From: CAZUDO01 sp964618895
GTDB taxonomy: Bacteria > Desulfobacterota > Binatia > DP-6
NCBI GenBank assembly: GCA_964618895.1
Contig: CAZUDO010000031.1
Span: forward strand, 101,710 to 165,709
Direction of reading: 5' to 3'
DNA: 64,000 nucleotides
Shown here: positions 60,597-64,000 of the stretch, in pieces
Layout of the letters: each line of letters begins with the position of its first letter
How positions within the stretch are numbered: the stretch's first letter is position 1
Translations under genes and position numbers: made by a program
The notes under the pieces: model-generated
What the model was told of the DNA's origin: nothing
Seen by the model: the letters and a program-made list of their open reading frames with translations, nothing else
The model's database searches: none

Positions 60597-63500
60597 TCAA
60601 CGTATGGCGTAACGCGCGTGCAGCCACCCGCGCCATCGCTCTTCCAAGGCCGCCACCGAGAGGCCGAAGTGCCGCGGCGCCAGCGGGCGCATGTCGACGT
60701 TGGTACCCTGCTGCATGGCGCGTAGCAGGCCCGGCATCTGGCTGCGACGGAGGGGATCCGAGAGCAGCCACTCGACCACGAGTGCTGCCGGCAGGTAGCC
60801 GTGCGCGGGGGTTGGGCTGCCGCTCAGGATCTCCGCGAGCGGGGGAATCTCCCGGGGCGAGCGGTGCGCTTCCGGTCCCTCGTCCAATCCGGCCGCGCTG
60901 CGGGCGTACCGCTCCGCGAGCCCCTCGAACAGCCACGACCGCCCGCCGGCGAGGCCGAGCATCTGGGTGGTGAGCGCGTGCACGGCTTCGTGCACGCAGA
61001 CGTGCAGCATCGACCGGGGATCGCCGCCATACCACGTCGCCCCGACGCCCATGGTCGCCGCGCCACGCTCGTTGGCGAGGGAGAGGCGCTGTCCGAAGCG
61101 CTGCGGGAAGCGCGGCCAGAAGCCGCGATACTCGTCCTCGTTCGCGAACACGAGCAGTACGACGCGGCGGCTCGGCGGGAGCAGCGACGGGAAATCCTGG
61201 CGCACGCGGGCGTACGTCAGTTCGAGGGCGCGGAGCAGCGCCCGCCCGTCCAGCTCTGGCGCGTCGGTCAGGATCACCCACGGCAGGTTGCCTTCGAACC
61301 GACGTACCGCAGCGGTGCCGCCCCGTCCCGCGAAGGCAATGGCTTCGATCTCCCCCGGCGTCAGGTACGCCGCGCGGGGAACCCGTCCCGGGAGCAGCTC
61401 GATGCGATCGACGAGCAGCGTGCCACCGCCGGTGGCCGCCAGCAGAAGCCGATCGACGTCCTCCCAGACGGGCACCGCCGGGTGGTTCCAGCGGAAGAAG
61501 CGGAGCGGCAGGTCGATCGTCTGCCAGTCGCCGGCGGCGACCGTCTCGCGCTGCCAGAAGGTGCCCGGGCGCTCCATGTTCGGGAAGGCGACCCGCAGGG
61601 TGGCATCGGCCCGTTCTGCGCGCACGACGAGCCGGAGCGTCTCCGCGTCGACCACGGCCGGGCCGAGGGCGAGCGGGATGGCGACATCCTCGCCCGCGAC
61701 GCGCAACGCGTGCCCGGTCCCGCCCGCGGCCGCCGTGTACGAAACCACCTCCGCCGCTCGGGTCAGCCATGGGGTTGCGGCGCCACCGTCGAAGTCCTCC
61801 CGGAAGAGCACGCTCGGCGACGGCGCGTGGGTGGCCGACGGGCCGGTGAGCTTCGGCGTGGGCAGGTACGGGCGGAGGGTGGACAGCAGCGCCGGCGTAG
61901 CGGGAGGGTCCACCCGCTCCCGTCGTCGTACGATGCGCCGGCGCATGCGCTCCCACCGCTCGGTGGCGCCCTGCTGATCGTGCAGGAACCAGTCGTCGCC
62001 GTGGCGGTCGAGCAGCAGGTCGACGCGGACCTCCAGCTCCATGGGGCCGGTGTCCGCCGGCGCGAGGGCGTCGTGCCGCCACGCCGAGACGAGCGCGTGC
62101 TCGCCGTCGACGAGCGCCTCGACGTCGGAGAACCGCACCCGGAGCGATTGTGCATAGGCCAGGTAGCGCTCGGTTGCGGTCCGTTGCGCGTCACTCATGT
62201 GCGGCTGGAGCGCCGCCAGCTCGGCGACGGCTCCATCGGCAAGCACGTCGGCGTACTCGTCGAGAAAGGCGAGGATCGCCGGCGGCACGCCCGCGCTCTT
62301 CGACGGTGTCGGCGCGCTGTCGGTCGCGTGGCGCCCGGACCCCGTCCGGTGCAGGGTGAGGTCGATCACGGACCCGGCGAGGCTCTCGCGAAGCAGGCGG
62401 TAGGCCGAAGCGTTCCCGCGCGACAGTGGGGCACCCCGTGACGCGGGGACGACCTCCAGACGGAGGCCGCGCTGTACCACCGACAGGAGTCGCTCGGCGA
62501 CGGTCTCGTCGCGATCGCGCGACTCGGTGACGCGGTCTTTGAACAGGAGACTGCCGGTCGGAGCGAAGCCCGCCACCTCGAGCTCCACGACGTAGCTCCC
62601 CTCCAGGGGACGGACGGGCGTGACGACGATGCGGTACGGTGGCCGCCCGTCGCTCAGCAGCGTCAGGCAGCGGGTCGTGGACGCGCCGTCGCAGAGTGCC
62701 TGCCGTGGCGGCGCGATCTCCAGGTGGTCGGGGGCGCTCGCCGCGAGACGCGCCAGGCCGTCGCGCAGCGTGGCAGCCGCGTTCCGCGCCGCCGTCTGCA
62801 GCGCAGGATCGTCGACCGGCGCGCCGCGGGTCACTTCCACGCGCGGCGGTCCGCCGGGGCGGACGGCGCGCCACGCGATGGCGGCGAGAAGCACGATGGC
62901 CACGGCCATGGCGGTCCCTGCCGTCCGCCGCCGGACCGGCGGCAGAGGGAACCTGAGCGCCACGCGGATGCGCGGCGCGCGTACGGGGGCGCGCGCGGGC
63001 AGGGGTGGACGCGAGCACGGATGCCCGTGCAGCACGAAGGACAACCAGGCCGGCGAGCGCCGGGCCGCGGCGCGGCACTCGGCACGGGCGGCGCGCAGCG
63101 CGGCGCCCAGGGTGGCTCCCTCGGCGAGGTGGTCGTAGAAGTGCCCGAGCAGCTCCGCGCCATGCCGGTCGCCAACCGGGGCGATGGCGCCCACCACCCC
63201 GAGCGCGCCCTCCGAGAGCCATGCGCGGGCCAGGGTCTCCAGCCGCTCGTCCCACGTGCGCTCGCCGGGTGTAGCCACCCCGCGCTCGGCGGAACACACG
63301 TCCAGGACGACGAGAGGGTTGCCGCGGATGGCGCGACTCAACAGCGCGAGACCGAGGCGCTTGTCGTCGGCGAGCTGCAGCTCCAGGTCGGACGCGCCGG
63401 CGTGCGCCGCGCCGCAGACGTGGACGATGTCGTAGCGCTCGCCCATCAGGCTGCGAATCGAGGCCTGCGTGACCGCCCTCCCGCTCAAGCGCGTCACGGC

Positions 63501-64000
63501 GCCGCGCGGCGCGAACAGCCGGGCCAGCCGCTCCATCTCCTCGTCGACGAAGGGCAGCTTGCCGGAAGGGTCTGAGCCCAAGAGGAGCACACGCAGATCG
63601 CCCGCGGCGCGCTGCCCGCCAAGAACCGGAGCCTGCCCGCCGATGACGCGCCCGATCGCGTGACTGACCGCCCAGAAGTCGTGGCCGTCGTGGAGGAGCT
63701 CCCACGGCAGGACGAGGCCGTCGCTCCGCACGGCCAGCGGGCCGTGGGTTACCGAGAGTCGCTCGCGTACCGCTTCGGGAAGGAGCGCCCGGTACAGGAG
63801 CTGCCCGACGGCGCGGGCCTGGTCCACGAGATTGTCGCGCGCGCCGCTCCGCAGCAGATCCTCGGCCCGCTGGCGCAGCGTGCCGGTGGCGTCGTCGTCG
63901 AGGTAGCGCCGCTCGCCGATGCCGGCGTGCGGGTCGCCGGCGCCGTTCGGGTGGTAGTGGATCGAGGGGGGGGAGGTGGTGGTGTCGACGTGCAGGAGGG
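60597..64000 (-). CDS. CHAT-protease/membrane/gluzincin fusion protein (5' end outside window)
   Basis: At least 1134 residues, with the frame open through the window edge. The N-terminal part visible here is a CHAT (caspase-HetF-like) protease domain with YDIVHVCGAAHAG (catalytic His) and VVLDVCSAERGV (catalytic Cys). A single membrane helix (AMAVAIVLLAAIAW) follows. The C-terminal part includes helical and beta-sandwich (galactose-binding-like) segments and ends in a peptidase-MA/DUF1570-like gluzincin domain with HEAVHALTTQ, FEGLAERYA and EERWRGWLHARYAI. The CHAT domain would be on one side of the membrane and the metalloprotease on the other. Substrates unknown. Neighbouring toxin-antitoxin genes suggest a defence or cell-death context. 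Confidence 0.85.
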   Translation of the reverse strand, partial: LLHVDTTTSPPSIHYHPNGAGDPHAGIGERRYLDDDATGTLRQRAEDLLRSGARDNLVDQARAVGQLLYRALLPEAVRERLSVTHGPLAVRSDGLVLPWELLHDGHDFWAVSHAIGRVIGGQAPVLGGQRAAGDLRVLLLGSDPSGKLPFVDEEMERLARLFAPRGAVTRLSGRAVTQASIRSLMGERYDIVHVCGAAHAGASDLELQLADDKRLGLALLSRAIRGNPLVVLDVCSAERGVATPGERTWDERLETLARAWLSEGALGVVGAIAPVGDRHGAELLGHFYDHLAEGATLGAALRAARAECRAAARRSPAWLSFVLHGHPCSRPPLPARAPVRAPRIRVALRFPLPPVRRRTAGTAMAVAIVLLAAIAWRAVRPGGPPRVEVTRGAPVDDPALQTAARNAAATLRDGLARLAASAPDHLEIAPPRQALCDGASTTRCLTLLSDGRPPYRIVVTPVRPLEGSYVVELEVAGFAPTGSLLFKDRVTESRDRDETVAERLLSVVQRGLRLEVVPASRGAPLSRGNASAYRLLRESLAGSVIDLTLHRTGSGRHATDSAPTPSKSAGVPPAILAFLDEYADVLADGAVAELAALQPHMSDAQRTATERYLAYAQSLRVRFSDVEALVDGEHALVSAWRHDALAPADTGPMELEVRVDLLLDRHGDDWFLHDQQGATERWERMRRRIVRRRERVDPPATPALLSTLRPYLPTPKLTGPSATHAPSPSVLFREDFDGGAATPWLTRAAEVVSYTAAAGGTGHALRVAGEDVAIPLALGPAVVDAETLRLVVRAERADATLRVAFPNMERPGTFWQRETVAAGDWQTIDLPLRFFRWNHPAVPVWEDVDRLLLAATGGGTLLVDRIELLPGRVPRAAYLTPGEIEAIAFAGRGGTAAVRRFEGNLPWVILTDAPELDGRALLRALELTYARVRQDFPSLLPPSRRVVLLVFANEDEYRGFWPRFPQRFGQRLSLANERGAATMGVGATWYGGDPRSMLHVCVHEAVHALTTQMLGLAGGRSWLFEGLAERYARSAAGLDEGPEAHRSPREIPPLAEILSGSPTPAHGYLPAALVVEWLLSDPLRRSQMPGLLRAMQQGTNVDMRPLAPRHFGLSVAALEERWRGWLHARYAIR

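Overview
The window is about 64 kb of very GC-rich, gene-dense chromosome from a Gram-negative bacterium. Gram-negative character is shown by GmhA (heptose synthesis), lipobox lipoproteins and a DUF374 acyltransferase. The mix points to a soil or groundwater lineage such as Binatota (former deltaproteobacteria). The clues are paired acyl-CoA dehydrogenases, an aa3/caa3-type oxidase with two subunit III genes, cysteine-rich exported proteins, a bufferin-type peptide, a Pup/UBact-like modifier and a c-di-AMP riboswitch. That taxonomic placement is inference; no rRNA gene is present.

Layout. 0-15 kb is mostly housekeeping: purM, a c-di-AMP (ydaO/yuaA) riboswitch before an RlpA-type gene, a DUF255 thioredoxin-like protein coupled to an SCP2-like protein, an enoyl-CoA hydratase/GloB/coiled-coil operon, a long non-coding gap with DnaA-box-like sites, rlmE, and a tightly overlapping seven-gene operon (CBS protein, gmhA, a deoxyhypusine-synthase-like protein, SAM hydrolase, M50 protease, dCMP deaminase, pgeF). 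A tRNA-Gly(CCC) at 15.1 kb opens an accessory block. It holds a truncated SWIM/SNF2 gene, a four-gene operon of HEAT/TPR-like repeat proteins, and a decayed AbiE type IV toxin-antitoxin pair. An 8.7 kb cyclic beta-1,2-glucan synthase gene follows.

29-33.3 kb holds the most unusual locus. A short Pup/UBact-like protein ending in Gly-Gly-Glu sits directly upstream of one PafA/Dop-type ligase carrying a C-terminal TPR-like extension, with no proteasome gene in view. Two direct copies of a small-gene cassette flank it. Each copy is preceded by a nearly identical leader that can fold over its own ribosome-binding site.

33-45 kb mixes lipid and redox genes (acyl carrier protein, two acyl-CoA dehydrogenases behind a perfect 20-bp palindrome, a glutamylcyclotransferase/DsbA-like fusion, a symporter/solute-binding-protein fusion, an exported kinase-like protein) with several gene fragments (acyl-CoA dehydrogenase, RND pump, carboxylesterase, TauE). 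45-51 kb carries a bufferin-like gene coupled to a DUF547-radical-SAM fusion, a DJ-1/PfpI protein, an ArsC-family gene with an in-frame TGA exactly at the catalytic cysteine (candidate selenoprotein), and thiC. 51-58 kb is a cytochrome c oxidase operon divergent from aconitase. 58-64 kb is defence-like: a TauE remnant, a RelE/Phd-type pair with its own operator, a Uma2 nuclease, a VapBC-type pair, and a large CHAT-protease/gluzincin fusion that runs off the end.
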